Shown: positions 33,467 to 42,437 of the stretch, one piece after another
Layout of the letters: each line of letters opens with the position of its first letter
Numbering within the stretch: the stretch's first letter is position 1
Assembly: GCF_025993685.1 (NCBI RefSeq)
Contig: NZ_DAJPEN010000001.1
Coordinates: 1,488,001-1,552,000 of the forward strand
Direction of reading: 5' to 3'
DNA length: 64,000 nucleotides
From: Bacteroides mediterraneensis
GTDB taxonomy: Bacteria > Bacteroidota > Bacteroidia > Bacteroidales > Bacteroidaceae
Translations under genes and position numbers: made by a program
Notes under the pieces: model-generated
The model's input: only the letters and a program-made list of their open reading frames with translations
The model's database searches: none
Told to the model about the DNA's origin: nothing

Positions 33467-34648
33467 ATGGAAACGAATCTGAATTATGACATGTATGTTC
33501 CCACCCGTGTCTTGTTTGGCGCAGGTATGCTGAATAAACTGGGAGAACAGCCTATGCCGGGTAAAAAGGCACTCATTATCATTTCTAATGGCAAATCGAC
33601 CCGCGCTAACGGATACCTTGAACGTACCGAACAGCAGTTACGGTTGGCCGGTATTGAATCCGTTCTCTTTGATGGCGTATCCCCCAATCCTACCGTAGCC
33701 AATGTAGAGGCGGGAGCTGAATCAGCGCGTGCTGCTGGCTGTGATTTTCTGGTGGCATTGGGTGGCGGCAGCGTTATGGATTGCGCCAAGGCCATCGCTG
33801 TCATGGCAACAAACGATGGCGTTTTGTGGGACTATGTGGCTGTTGGTTCCGGCAAGGGACTACCTATTCCGAATACGCCACTGCCTATTGTCGCCATTAC
33901 GACAACGGCCGGTACGGGTTCAGAAACCGACAGTGCCGGAGTTATCACTAAAGAAGATACTTACGAAAAAGCCTTCATTGGTGCTCCCAGCCTTTATCCT
34001 TGTCTAGCAGTTGTCGATCCGGAACTGATGCTGAGCGTCCCGGCCGGTTTCACTGCTTTTCAGGGTTTCGACGCATTATTCCACAGCATTGAAGGTTACA
34101 TCGCCAACGGAGCCAACCTGATGAGTGATATGTATGCTTTGACTGCCATAGAAAATTTGGCGAAATACCTGCCACGAGCCGTACAGGATGGTAACGACCT
34201 GGAAGCCCGCACCCATGTGGCTTTCGGCAATACACTGTCAGGAGTAGTCATGTGCCTTACGCTGATTACCAGCGAGCATGGAATGGAACATGCCCTCTCG
34301 GCCTACCATCCCAACCTCCCGCATGGTGCCGGTCTGATAATGATCAGTCGCGCCTACTTCTCCTATTTTGTTCGCAACCATGCCTGTGACGAGCGTTTTA
34401 TCCGTATGGCTCGGGCTATGGGTATGCCTGACGCCGACAAACCGGAAGATTTCATTACTGCACTTACCCGCTTACAAGAGGCGTGCGGTGTGGCCGACCT
34501 GAAGATGTCCGATTATGGTATATACTTTAATGAGGCTGAAAAGTTCATGCGCAATGCACGTGAAGTCATGGGAGTGATGTTTACCAGCGACCGCATACAG
34601 ATGACCGATGCCGATATCGTCAGCATCTATGAAGAGTCTTGGCGATAG
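33467..34648 (+). CDS. iron-containing alcohol dehydrogenase
   Basis: A 393-residue group III dehydrogenase. The NAD(P)-binding part includes GGGSVMDCAKAIAVM and TTAGTGSETDSAGVI. The metal site includes GFDALFHSIEGYIAN and EHGMEHALSAYHPNLPHGAG, with the expected histidines. It resembles the butanol dehydrogenase/YqhD class, which reduces aldehydes with NADPH, so aldehyde clearance is the likely role. It lies in the cytoplasm, unlike the exported CMD-cupin product encoded just before it. Confidence 0.92.
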   Translation: METNLNYDMYVPTRVLFGAGMLNKLGEQPMPGKKALIIISNGKSTRANGYLERTEQQLRLAGIESVLFDGVSPNPTVANVEAGAESARAAGCDFLVALGGGSVMDCAKAIAVMATNDGVLWDYVAVGSGKGLPIPNTPLPIVAITTTAGTGSETDSAGVITKEDTYEKAFIGAPSLYPCLAVVDPELMLSVPAGFTAFQGFDALFHSIEGYIANGANLMSDMYALTAIENLAKYLPRAVQDGNDLEARTHVAFGNTLSGVVMCLTLITSEHGMEHALSAYHPNLPHGAGLIMISRAYFSYFVRNHACDERFIRMARAMGMPDADKPEDFITALTRLQEACGVADLKMSDYGIYFNEAEKFMRNAREVMGVMFTSDRIQMTDADIVSIYEESWR

Positions 34649-34683
34649 AAGACATCAATTCTGATAAATAGAAATTGTTATCG

Positions 34684-34716
34684 GCCCCCACTATTACATG
34701 GGGGCTGATTTATTTC
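34684..34716 (+). terminator. probable terminator
   Basis: GCCCCCA (34684-34690) pairs with TGGGGGC (34699-34705), loop CTATTACA-like, followed by T-rich TGATTTATTT. It closes the operon ending with the alcohol dehydrogenase. Confidence 0.75.
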
Positions 34717-34740
34717 GGTTATGATTGAATCCGTAACAGG

Positions 34741-34796
34741 GGTATATTGTCCGAGGATTTGTATACCATCCTGTATACGGCCCTTCTTTATCTTTG
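34741..34796 (+). promoter_or_regulatory. regulon operator and promoter F
   Basis: GGTATA at 34741 and TATACC ending at 34767, 21 bp, then TATCTTTG at 34789-34796. The interior differs most from the other copies. A second TGTATAC lies in the spacer (from 34772), which may give an extra half-site. It drives the flavodoxin-cyclophilin lipoprotein gene and the genes after it. Confidence 0.7.
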
Positions 34797-34840
34797 AATC
34801 AAGCAATTAATAAAAAAACATGATTAGAAAGGGAAACATA

Positions 34841-35902
34841 ATGAAAAATATATTCCTGATTCCGCTGATGTTTTTGACATTCTTGTCCTTGACGGCGTGT
34901 AGTCCTGCTGATGACGATTCGATTATTCCAGAGATACCGGAGCAGCCCGAGAATCCCGGGAATGGGGATTCCGATGACAACAATTCAGAAGAACCAACAG
35001 ATCCGACATCCGGAGGTAACGGGCGATACCTTGTATTGTTCACTTCACGCAGCGGGAATACCGAACGTATGGCTAATGAAATTCGCGGCCAACTGGATTG
35101 CGATATTCTCGAAGTGGAACCTCAGACCGCATTTGAAGAGGATTACAATGCCATGCTCGAACGTGCCAGGGAGGAACTGGATGCTATTAAGCAAGGGAAT
35201 TATCCAGCCGTTAAGACTTCCATGGAGGATTTCGAGAGTTACGACCTTGTATTTGTCGGTTATCCCATCTGGTATGGTTCCATGGCGACGACCATGCAAT
35301 CCTTTTTGCACGGCCATGCATCGAAATTGGAAGGAAAACGCATAGCTCTCTTTGCGACAAGTGGAGGCAGCGGAATATCTTCTTCCCTAAGGGAAGCGGA
35401 AACACTGTGTCCCGATTCGGAAATTCTCGACCAAGCCCTTCTGCTGACCTCCTCTTCATTGTCCCAGATGGAGATACGTGTTGCTGAATGGCTTGAAGGT
35501 ATAGGTGTCGGACTGGAAGAACCAGAAAATTCTGATGTTACATCATTAAAAATGAATATTGTCGTAGGAAGCCAGACAATTAGTGCTACCATGGAGGACA
35601 ATGCTGCTGCACGCGACTTGCTGTCCCGTCTGCCTATGGAGGTTACATTGAATGACTACAACAACACTACGGAAAAGATTTTTTATCCTAATCCGGAGTT
35701 GGAACTGGACGGTGTAACAAGAGGTTGTGCGCCGGTGCCCGGAGATATTACTATTTATGCACCGTGGGGAAATGTCGCCATCTTCTGCAAGAGCTGGTCA
35801 CACAGTAATGACCTGATAAAAATGGGACATATTGACGGTGACGGCATTGAGGTATTGAGCGTGCCTGGGGACGTACCAGTCAGGTTTGAAAGAACGGAAT
35901 GA
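34841..35902 (+). CDS. flavodoxin/cyclophilin-like lipoprotein
   Basis: A 353-residue lipoprotein: the lipobox is LSLTAC, followed by an acidic, Pro-rich linker of 40 residues. Residues 70-225 are a flavodoxin (YLVLFTSRSGNTERMANEI, VGYPIWYGSMATTMQSFL). Residues 235-350 are a cyclophilin-like domain (VGSQTISATMEDNAAARDLL, GVTRGCAPVPGDITIYAPW). The second domain is shared with the small protein at 36783. The start ATG at 34841 has a purine-rich sequence (AAAGGGA) before it; an ATG seven codons upstream is less likely. This is an envelope flavoprotein. Confidence 0.85.
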   Translation: MKNIFLIPLMFLTFLSLTACSPADDDSIIPEIPEQPENPGNGDSDDNNSEEPTDPTSGGNGRYLVLFTSRSGNTERMANEIRGQLDCDILEVEPQTAFEEDYNAMLERAREELDAIKQGNYPAVKTSMEDFESYDLVFVGYPIWYGSMATTMQSFLHGHASKLEGKRIALFATSGGSGISSSLREAETLCPDSEILDQALLLTSSSLSQMEIRVAEWLEGIGVGLEEPENSDVTSLKMNIVVGSQTISATMEDNAAARDLLSRLPMEVTLNDYNNTTEKIFYPNPELELDGVTRGCAPVPGDITIYAPWGNVAIFCKSWSHSNDLIKMGHIDGDGIEVLSVPGDVPVRFERTE

Positions 35903-35921
35903 TAACATATAATACTTGAAT

Positions 35922-36764
35922 ATGGAATGTAAAATATTGAATAACGGAGTACGGATGCCTCTTCTCGGATTTGGTGTATTTCAGATTCCGGATGCGGAAG
36001 AATGTGAACAGGCTGTTTTTGAAGCATTGCAGGCCGGATACCGTATGATTGATACGGCGTCCGTGTATGGCAACGAAGAGGCAGTTGGCAAGGTAATAGT
36101 TCGAAGCGGATTGCCACGCGAAGAAGTGTTCGTTACGACCAAGGCATGGATATCCGAAATGGGGTACGAGCAGACTTTGTCGGCTTTCGAGCGGTCTCTT
36201 GTCCGTTTGGGATTGGACTATATTGATCTGTATCTCATTCACATGCCGTTCGGAGACTGTTACGGGGCATGGAGAGCCATGGAAGATCTTTACAATTCCG
36301 GTCGTGTACGTGCCATTGGGGTCTGTAATTTTGAACCCGACCGCTTGTTGGACCTGTGCCATAATGTACGGATAGTACCGGCTGTCAATCAGATAGAAAT
36401 GCATCCGTTTACCCAACAAACAGAAGCGATGAAAATCATGTCATCCCTGCATATACAGCCTGAGGCATGGGCTCCGTTTGCAGAAGGGAAAAACGGCTTG
36501 TTCACGGATAAGAGACTGGTTGGGATCGGGCAGAAATATGGAAAAACAGCCGCACAGGTAGTCCTTCGTTGGCATTTTCAGCGAGGAGTAGTATCGATAC
36601 CCAAATCCGTCAGGAAAGAACGTATAATCGAGAACTTTGCAGTCTTTGATTTCTCGTTGTCGCAGGAGGATATGGAACTGATAGCCCGAATGGATACCGG
36701 AGCCAGTACAATTCTTGACCTGCATGACCCTAAGGAAGTTGAACGGTTGTATGGCATATCATAA
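35922..36764 (+). CDS. aldo-keto reductase
   Basis: A 280-residue cytosolic AKR of the 2,5-diketogluconate reductase-like type. Tetrad residues are visible in [24 protein letters not shown] and [10 protein letters not shown], and the NADPH segment [15 protein letters not shown] is intact. ATG at 35922 is used because the upstream in-frame start at 35916 would be TTG. It likely reduces aldehydes or keto compounds. It is followed 18 bp later by the cyclophilin-like gene. Confidence 0.9.
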   Translation: MECKILNNGVRMPLLGFGVFQIPDAEECEQAVFEALQAGYRMIDTASVYGNEEAVGKVIVRSGLPREEVFVTTKAWISEMGYEQTLSAFERSLVRLGLDYIDLYLIHMPFGDCYGAWRAMEDLYNSGRVRAIGVCNFEPDRLLDLCHNVRIVPAVNQIEMHPFTQQTEAMKIMSSLHIQPEAWAPFAEGKNGLFTDKRLVGIGQKYGKTAAQVVLRWHFQRGVVSIPKSVRKERIIENFAVFDFSLSQEDMELIARMDTGASTILDLHDPKEVERLYGIS

Positions 36765-36782
36765 ACAAGTCTTATAATTGAT

Positions 36783-37250
36783 ATGAAGAAGAATTTTTTA
36801 GTCTTATGGGTAATGTTGTTACTGGCAACACTGCCGGTACTGGGACAATCAGCCCGACATAATAATACAAAAACAGATAATAATATGGAAAACAATAAAA
36901 TCAAAATGACTGTCGGAAACAGAATGTTTACCGTCACTTTGAATGGGAACTCATCATGTGAAGCACTTGTTAAGCGTTTGAAGCAAGGCAATCTACATGT
37001 CCGCATGGATGATTACAATGATATGGAAAAGGTCGGTCCGTTAGGATTTTCTCTTCCACGTAATGACAGACAGAATGATACAGGTCCCGGAGATATCATT
37101 CTCTATCAGGGTAATTATCTTGTGATTTACTATGACAACAATTCATGGAACTTTACCCGTCTTGGAAAGGTAGACGGCGTTTCCAGTCGGAATGAAATGC
37201 TCGAACTTTTAGGAGGAGAAGGAGAAAAATCTGTAATACTGTCATTATAG
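36783..37250 (+). CDS. exported cyclophilin-like protein
   Basis: A 155-residue protein with a signal peptide (cut after about VLGQ). It matches the C-terminal domain of the flavodoxin lipoprotein at 34841: both contain a GN/GSQ start, SCEALVKRL or AARDLLSRL, a DYND or DYNN segment, and PGDIILY or PGDITIY. This is the cyclophilin-like fold family often called DUF-type cyclophilin_like. No peptidyl-prolyl isomerase activity should be assumed. It may pair with the exported flavodoxins. Confidence 0.75.
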   Translation: MKKNFLVLWVMLLLATLPVLGQSARHNNTKTDNNMENNKIKMTVGNRMFTVTLNGNSSCEALVKRLKQGNLHVRMDDYNDMEKVGPLGFSLPRNDRQNDTGPGDIILYQGNYLVIYYDNNSWNFTRLGKVDGVSSRNEMLELLGGEGEKSVILSL

Positions 37251-37262
37251 TAATTATCAAAT

Positions 37263-38147
37263 ATGAATAATGGAATTATGGTGAGGACAATGGATTGCAT
37301 ATTGGCCGTCTGTATGCTGATGTTTGCAGCATGCAGTGAGGCACATACAGAAAATGGACCGGGACAGCCGCCTGTAATACCGACTGACCCGCCGTTAGAG
37401 CGAGGCGATTTCGTACAAATCAACGGAGGTTCCTTTACAATGGGGAGTCCTGAAGATGAGCGGTGGCGGGAAAATGATGAAGTGCAACACCAGATTACAG
37501 TTGGACCATATCTGATATCCAAATATGAGGTGTCGCAGACTGAATATCGTTCTGTCACCGGAGTAAATCCCAGTTACTTTCAAGGAGACAATCGTCCGGT
37601 AGAAATGGTTTCATGGTACGACGCCGTACGCTTTTGCAATGAGTTGAGCCAGTCCGAAGGGCTTGAACCGGCGTATTCCATTGACGGGACAGAGGTAACA
37701 TGGAACCGTGAGGCCAATGGGTATCGCCTGCCTACGGAAGCTGAATGGGAATATGCCTGCCGGGCCGGGACTGATTCCCCATTCAGCACGGGACGCAACA
37801 TTACCGTAGAGCAGTCCAACTGGTATAGCAGTTACCCATATATTGAGGGTGAAGGCGGAGGTACTTACCGAAGACAGACAGTGGATGTTGATGAGTTTGA
37901 GCCGAATCCATGGGGCTTGTATAACATGCACGGCAATGTCAGCGAATGGTGCTGGGATTATTACGGTGCTTATACCAATGCTGCTGATCCCAATCCTTCA
38001 GGTCCTGAAACCGGCCGTAACAGAGTAGCGCGTGGCGGTGGCTGGTATGATTATGCCAAACATGTCCGCAGTGCCTACCGTTCGGCTGTGCCGGCTGATT
38101 ATACGGACTACAAGCGCGGCTTCCGTCTTGCCCGAAATGTCGAATAA
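37263..38147 (+). CDS. SUMF1/formylglycine-generating-enzyme-fold lipoprotein
   Basis: A 294-residue lipoprotein (lipobox FAAC). The SUMF1 domain follows: FVQINGGSFTMGS, SKYEVSQTEYRSVTG, PVEMVSWYDAVRFC, YRLPTEAEWEYACRAG, ARGGGWYDYAKHV and YKRGFRLAR. The cysteine pair that carries FGE chemistry is not apparent: the segment near the end reads VRSAYRSAV where a Cys would be expected. So it is probably a binding or structural member and not a formylglycine-generating enzyme. An internal Met (codon 6 or 10) could be the real start. Confidence 0.8.
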   Translation: MNNGIMVRTMDCILAVCMLMFAACSEAHTENGPGQPPVIPTDPPLERGDFVQINGGSFTMGSPEDERWRENDEVQHQITVGPYLISKYEVSQTEYRSVTGVNPSYFQGDNRPVEMVSWYDAVRFCNELSQSEGLEPAYSIDGTEVTWNREANGYRLPTEAEWEYACRAGTDSPFSTGRNITVEQSNWYSSYPYIEGEGGGTYRRQTVDVDEFEPNPWGLYNMHGNVSEWCWDYYGAYTNAADPNPSGPETGRNRVARGGGWYDYAKHVRSAYRSAVPADYTDYKRGFRLARNVE

Positions 38148-38161
38148 TAAATCATACGAAA

Positions 38162-38719
38162 ATGAAACAGTTTATATTGATTATGTCCGTTTTGCTTGGG
38201 TGGGCATTCCAATCGGAGAACATATACGCACAGACTGGCGGTAGGACATTGATAGTCTATTTCTCCGAAGGCGGAAATACACGCGGCATAGCGGAAGAAA
38301 TCCAGTCCCAGATCGGAGCAGACTTGGTGGAGATTGAGATGGAAGAACCCTATTCCGACAGTTATAGTGTTTTGCTGGAGCAGGCAGAACAGGATCTTTT
38401 GGCCAACGCTCGTCCGGCTTTACGCACACGTATTGAGAACATGGAGGCGTATGACACGATACTGCTTGGTTATCCGAACTGGTATGCTATCCTGCCGATG
38501 CCTGTTTATACGTTTCTCGAATCATACGATTTCGATGGCAAGCGGATCATCCCGTTTTGCAGCCACGGAAACGGGATGATGGGAGAAACCATTTCAAATA
38601 TCTGCAAGACATGTCCGTATGCAGATGTTCGCGAAGCTCTGTCTGTGACCTATAGCGGTGGACCTTCCCTTTCTGAGGAAATACACACATGGCTTGCCAG
38701 GCATGGACTTGTTGAATAA
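38162..38719 (+). CDS. exported flavodoxin
   Basis: A 185-residue flavodoxin with a signal peptide (cut after about IYAQ, residue 24). The phosphate loop is TLIVYFSEGGNTRGIAEEI and the isoalloxazine loop is LGYPNWYAILPMPVYTFL. It ends in HTWLARHGLVE. It is the third exported flavodoxin in the island, and the last gene of the operon before the AraC gene at 38750, 30 bp downstream. Confidence 0.85.
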   Translation: MKQFILIMSVLLGWAFQSENIYAQTGGRTLIVYFSEGGNTRGIAEEIQSQIGADLVEIEMEEPYSDSYSVLLEQAEQDLLANARPALRTRIENMEAYDTILLGYPNWYAILPMPVYTFLESYDFDGKRIIPFCSHGNGMMGETISNICKTCPYADVREALSVTYSGGPSLSEEIHTWLARHGLVE

Positions 38720-38749
38720 AACGAATTGGAGTTATTATAAATAAAAAGC

Positions 38750-39655
38750 ATGACAGTCAAGACTATTACAGGGTGTAACCGACTTTTTTCGGCAAAAACT
38801 CCCAATCCACTGGTGAGCATGATTCGCCTGTCCGATACGACCGAAATTTCGCAGGTTCTCCAGTTCGGGTTCTTTACCGTATGGCTGAGAGCGTGGAATA
38901 CTCCATGTCAGCCTCTTTTCGGACACAAGAAATGCGACTTCAGCGACGGAACACTGACCTTCCTGCAACCGGGAAGAACCGCTACACCGGAGATATGGAA
39001 GCCTGAGACCGGACAATCCGAAGGATGGCTGCTCTGCTTTCATGACTCGGTGTATAACCCGCTGAAAACAGGAAAATCTTCCCGGGAATATTCTTTTTTC
39101 AGATATGCTACACGGGAAAGCCTTCATCTGTCACAACGTGAGATGGCCGTGCTGGAGAGGGAGATGGATGAGATAGGTGAAGAGCTGCATTGGGGTGTAG
39201 ATGAATACTGCTATACGATTCTTGCCGGGAGAATCCGGCTGTTGCTGGACTATGCGTCGCGTTTCTACCGGCGCCAATTTATTCTCCGACATAATGAGAA
39301 TCAGGAAATGCTGGAACGGACAGACCGCGAATTGGAGATTTTTTTCCAGACCGGAAAGGCACAGTACGAACGATTCCCGTCATCGGAAGATTTCGCCAGA
39401 TTGTTCGGTTGTTCGCCGGATTATTTCAACGACATGCTGAAGCATGAGACTGGGAAAGATACGGAAGATTATGTGAAATTCAAACAGATTGCCTGTGCCG
39501 AGTATCTGCTGAAAAGGGGAACGGAAAGCGTCGAGGAGGTGGCAGCCCGGCTCGGATTCCCCACTGACCGGGAGTTCTGTACCCTGTTCAAGAGACTGAA
39601 GGGAAAAACTCCCTCAGATTTCATTTCCGGGGCTGGCATCAAACACCTGAATTAA
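38750..39655 (+). CDS. AraC-family transcriptional regulator 3
   Basis: A 301-residue regulator, only distantly similar to regulators 1 and 2. The N-terminal domain is cupin-like (FGFFTVWLRAWN, DGTLTFLQPGRTA). The C-terminal domain has RLFGCSPDYFNDMLKHETGK and VEEVAARLGFPTDREFCTLF, the two helix-turn-helix units. It is co-directional with the operon before it and the MBL-fold gene after it (12 bp). A C-terminal scrap of its paralogue is at 8187. Confidence 0.9.
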   Translation: MTVKTITGCNRLFSAKTPNPLVSMIRLSDTTEISQVLQFGFFTVWLRAWNTPCQPLFGHKKCDFSDGTLTFLQPGRTATPEIWKPETGQSEGWLLCFHDSVYNPLKTGKSSREYSFFRYATRESLHLSQREMAVLEREMDEIGEELHWGVDEYCYTILAGRIRLLLDYASRFYRRQFILRHNENQEMLERTDRELEIFFQTGKAQYERFPSSEDFARLFGCSPDYFNDMLKHETGKDTEDYVKFKQIACAEYLLKRGTESVEEVAARLGFPTDREFCTLFKRLKGKTPSDFISGAGIKHLN

Positions 39656-39667
39656 TTGACATGAGAC

Positions 39668-40759
39668 ATGGATAAAAGAAGAAAGAGAAGAATGGCTTTT
39701 GTGATTATTTTGTCACTCCTTCTGCTGTGCTGTTTGGGCGTCTGTTGTTTCCTTGCGCAGCCGTCATTTGGTCGGAACCCTTCAGGAGATCGGCTGGAAC
39801 GAATTCGCAGGTCTCCGAACTATCGGGACGGGATGTTCCGCAACCAGATGTCCACTCCAGTGATGACCAACAAGAAGAGCCGCTGGCAGGCATTGTGGGA
39901 GTTTGTTTTTGCTGACCGAAAAGGTCTCCGTCCTGAAACAGCCCTTCCCGTTGTACAGACTGATTGCCGCCAATTACCCGATACGGGGAATCTGATGGTC
40001 TGGTTTGGTCACTCGTCGTATCTGCTACAGGTGGACGGGAAACGGATTCTGGTCGATCCCGTATTTCATGCCGCAGCTCCTGTCTCGTTTGTCAACCGCC
40101 CGTTTGCCGGGACGGACATTTTCCATACGGAGGATATGCCGGACATAGACCTGCTGCTTATCACGCACGACCATTGGGACCATCTCGACTACCAGACTGT
40201 TACAGAATTACGTGAAAAGGTTGGTAGGGTCGTTTGTCCGCTCGGTGTCGGAGCACATTTTGAGTATTGGGGTTACCGTACGGAGCAGTTGGTAGAGTTG
40301 GATTGGGAAGAGCAGATCCCTTACGACAGTTTGATTATCCACTGTCTCCCGGCCCGTCATTTCTCGGGTCGCGGACTTACGTCAAACAAGACCTTGTGGG
40401 GCTCTTTTCTGATTGAATCACCTTCGCTGACACTGTATTTGGGCGGTGATGGCGGGTACGGACCCCATTTCAAGCGAATCGGACGTCGATTCCCGAAGAT
40501 TGACTGGGCGATTCTTGAAAACGGCCAGTACAACGAGGACTGGAGGTTTATCCACACCATGCCGGAACAACTTGGACAAGTGGTATCGGACCTGAATGCC
40601 CGCCATGTAGTTACGGTGCATCACTCCAAGTATGCGCTTTCGCGGCATTTGTGGGATGCCCCCCTGAAAACGGCCCGACGGCTCAAGGAAGAAGTAGAGG
40701 CATGTGTTTGCATGCCGGTTATCGGAGAAATATTATCACTTGATATCAACCAACCATAA
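39668..40759 (+). CDS. NAPE-PLD/UlaG-like MBL-fold hydrolase
   Basis: A 363-residue protein with an N-terminal membrane helix (FVIILSLLLLCCLGVC) that may anchor it to the membrane. The metal motif is canonical, LLITHDHWDHLDY, followed by CLPARHFSGRGLTSNKTLWG and a late VVTVHHSKYAL. The pattern fits the MBL group related to N-acylphosphatidylethanolamine phospholipase D. It ends in LDINQP, the same end as the AraC fragment at 8187, so its paralogue was deleted there. Confidence 0.87.
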   Translation: MDKRRKRRMAFVIILSLLLLCCLGVCCFLAQPSFGRNPSGDRLERIRRSPNYRDGMFRNQMSTPVMTNKKSRWQALWEFVFADRKGLRPETALPVVQTDCRQLPDTGNLMVWFGHSSYLLQVDGKRILVDPVFHAAAPVSFVNRPFAGTDIFHTEDMPDIDLLLITHDHWDHLDYQTVTELREKVGRVVCPLGVGAHFEYWGYRTEQLVELDWEEQIPYDSLIIHCLPARHFSGRGLTSNKTLWGSFLIESPSLTLYLGGDGGYGPHFKRIGRRFPKIDWAILENGQYNEDWRFIHTMPEQLGQVVSDLNARHVVTVHHSKYALSRHLWDAPLKTARRLKEEVEACVCMPVIGEILSLDINQP

Positions 40760-40772
40760 AATATGTAATCAT

Positions 40773-41639
40773 ATGAATATTATTAGAGATACTGAATTTG
40801 GGGGCGAACGCCCTTTGTTTGAGTCGCATGATTTGCGTTTGGAGAATGTAATTATCCGCGCCGGAGAATCGGCCATCAAGGAGTGTAGCAATATTGAAGC
40901 TTTTGAATGTAGGTTTGAAGGTAACTATCCATTCTGGCACGTTCATGGTTTCAAAATCGAGCGTTGCTATTTTGATGTAGGAGGACGTTCGGCATTATGG
41001 TATTCTGATCATCTGCGGATGAAAGATACTGTGATTGATGCCCCAAAAATGTTCCGTGAGATGAGTGAGATTGATATCGAAAATGTTGCAATGAATGATG
41101 CTGATGAAGTGTTCTGGCGTTGTAACGGTATTCGTATCAAGAACCTTAAATTGCATGGAGGAACCTATCCCTTCATGTTCAGCAATAACATTTATGTGGA
41201 TGGATTGGAGAGTGACAGCAAGTATGTTTTCCAATATGTGAAGAATGTGGAAATTCACAATGCCAAAATTACCACCAAGGATGCCTTCTGGGAGGTAGAG
41301 AATGTGACCATCTATGATTCAGAGCTTGACGGCGAATACCTTGGCTGGCATTCGAAAAACCTTCGTCTGGTTAACTGTCACATCACAGGCGAACAGCCGC
41401 TCTGTTATGCTCATGACCTGGTGTTGGAAAACTGTACATTCGGACCGGACTGTGACCGGGCCTTTGAGTACAGCACATTGAATGCCGATATTCGTGGAGC
41501 CATCACGAATATCAAGAACCCCATGTCGGGACGTATCGTGGCAGATGAGTACGGTTCGATAACAATAGATGAGAATATCAAGGCTCCTGCCGACTGTGAG
41601 ATTCGGCTTAGGGATGAGCGCACCTGTTTCACCGACTAA
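40773..41639 (+). CDS. DUF3737 family beta-helix protein, second copy
   Basis: A 288-residue protein differing from the copy at 8455 at only a few positions. The start ATG at 40773 was chosen by the conserved N-terminus MNIIRDTEFGG. The repeated strand motifs are intact. It is preceded by the MBL-fold gene (13 bp) and followed by the broken lyase gene (12 bp), so the gene order is that of the first copy, without the deletion there. Function unknown. Confidence 0.88.
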   Translation: MNIIRDTEFGGERPLFESHDLRLENVIIRAGESAIKECSNIEAFECRFEGNYPFWHVHGFKIERCYFDVGGRSALWYSDHLRMKDTVIDAPKMFREMSEIDIENVAMNDADEVFWRCNGIRIKNLKLHGGTYPFMFSNNIYVDGLESDSKYVFQYVKNVEIHNAKITTKDAFWEVENVTIYDSELDGEYLGWHSKNLRLVNCHITGEQPLCYAHDLVLENCTFGPDCDRAFEYSTLNADIRGAITNIKNPMSGRIVADEYGSITIDENIKAPADCEIRLRDERTCFTD

Positions 41640-41651
41640 TACAGACAGACT

Positions 41652-42436
41652 ATGAAATATGACTTCGATAAGATTATCCCCCGACGGGGAACGAATTCCT
41701 ATAAATGGGACTCTTTTCCTGTTGGTAAAGACGTGCTTCCCCTTTGGGTAGCGGACATGGATTTCCGTACGGCACCAGCCATCACCGATGCATTGGCCAA
41801 ACGGGTGGCACACGGCATATTCGGATATGTCCATGTTCCCGATGAATACTATACTGCGGTTATCCGATGGTTTGAACGGCGTCATAACTGGTCCATCCGG
41901 AAAGAATGGATGATTTATACATCCGGCGTTGTCCCTGCCATTTCTGCTGTCATCAAGGCTTTGACAGAACCGGGGGATGGCGTGGTCGTGCAGACTCCCG
42001 TGTATAACTGTTTCTTTTCATCCATACGCAACAACGGTTGCCGCATTGTTGCCAATCCCTTGAGATACGTTGGCAACACCTATTATATTGATTTTGAAGA
42101 TTTGGAGCGAAAGACCTACAGTTGCTGGACTATCTGAAAGCGAACTATGATTACCTGTGCGGATTTTTCCACACCCACTTGCCGCAAACACCCGTTACGA
42201 GGCTCGAAGGCACCTATCTGGTATGGACAGACTGCCGCGCTCTGGGGCTGTCGTCCGAAGTGTTGCAGACACGGTTGCTTGAAGAGACCGGACTGTGGCT
42301 TAACAGTGGAACGATGTACGGACCGGAAGGCGAAGGATTCCTGCGCTGGAATATTGCCTGCCCGCGTGCGGTATTGGAAGAGGCATTGGCCCGTTTCCAG
42401 AATTTCATCCAATGTCTGATTGCGGGAGGAACTTGA
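41652..42436 (+). pseudogene. PatB/MalY-type lyase with internal deletion
   Basis: Homologous to 9334-10512 but broken after DLERK at 42113. A 5-base filler (42114-42118) then joins to the part encoding [12 protein letters not shown], in another frame. Compared with the intact copy, about 402 bp are gone (9796-10197 there), including the NPHNPAG segment, the PLP-binding Asp and the Schiff-base lysine Lys233. The remainder runs to a normal stop at 42436. It is inactive. Confidence 0.92.
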
Positions 42437-42437
42437 C

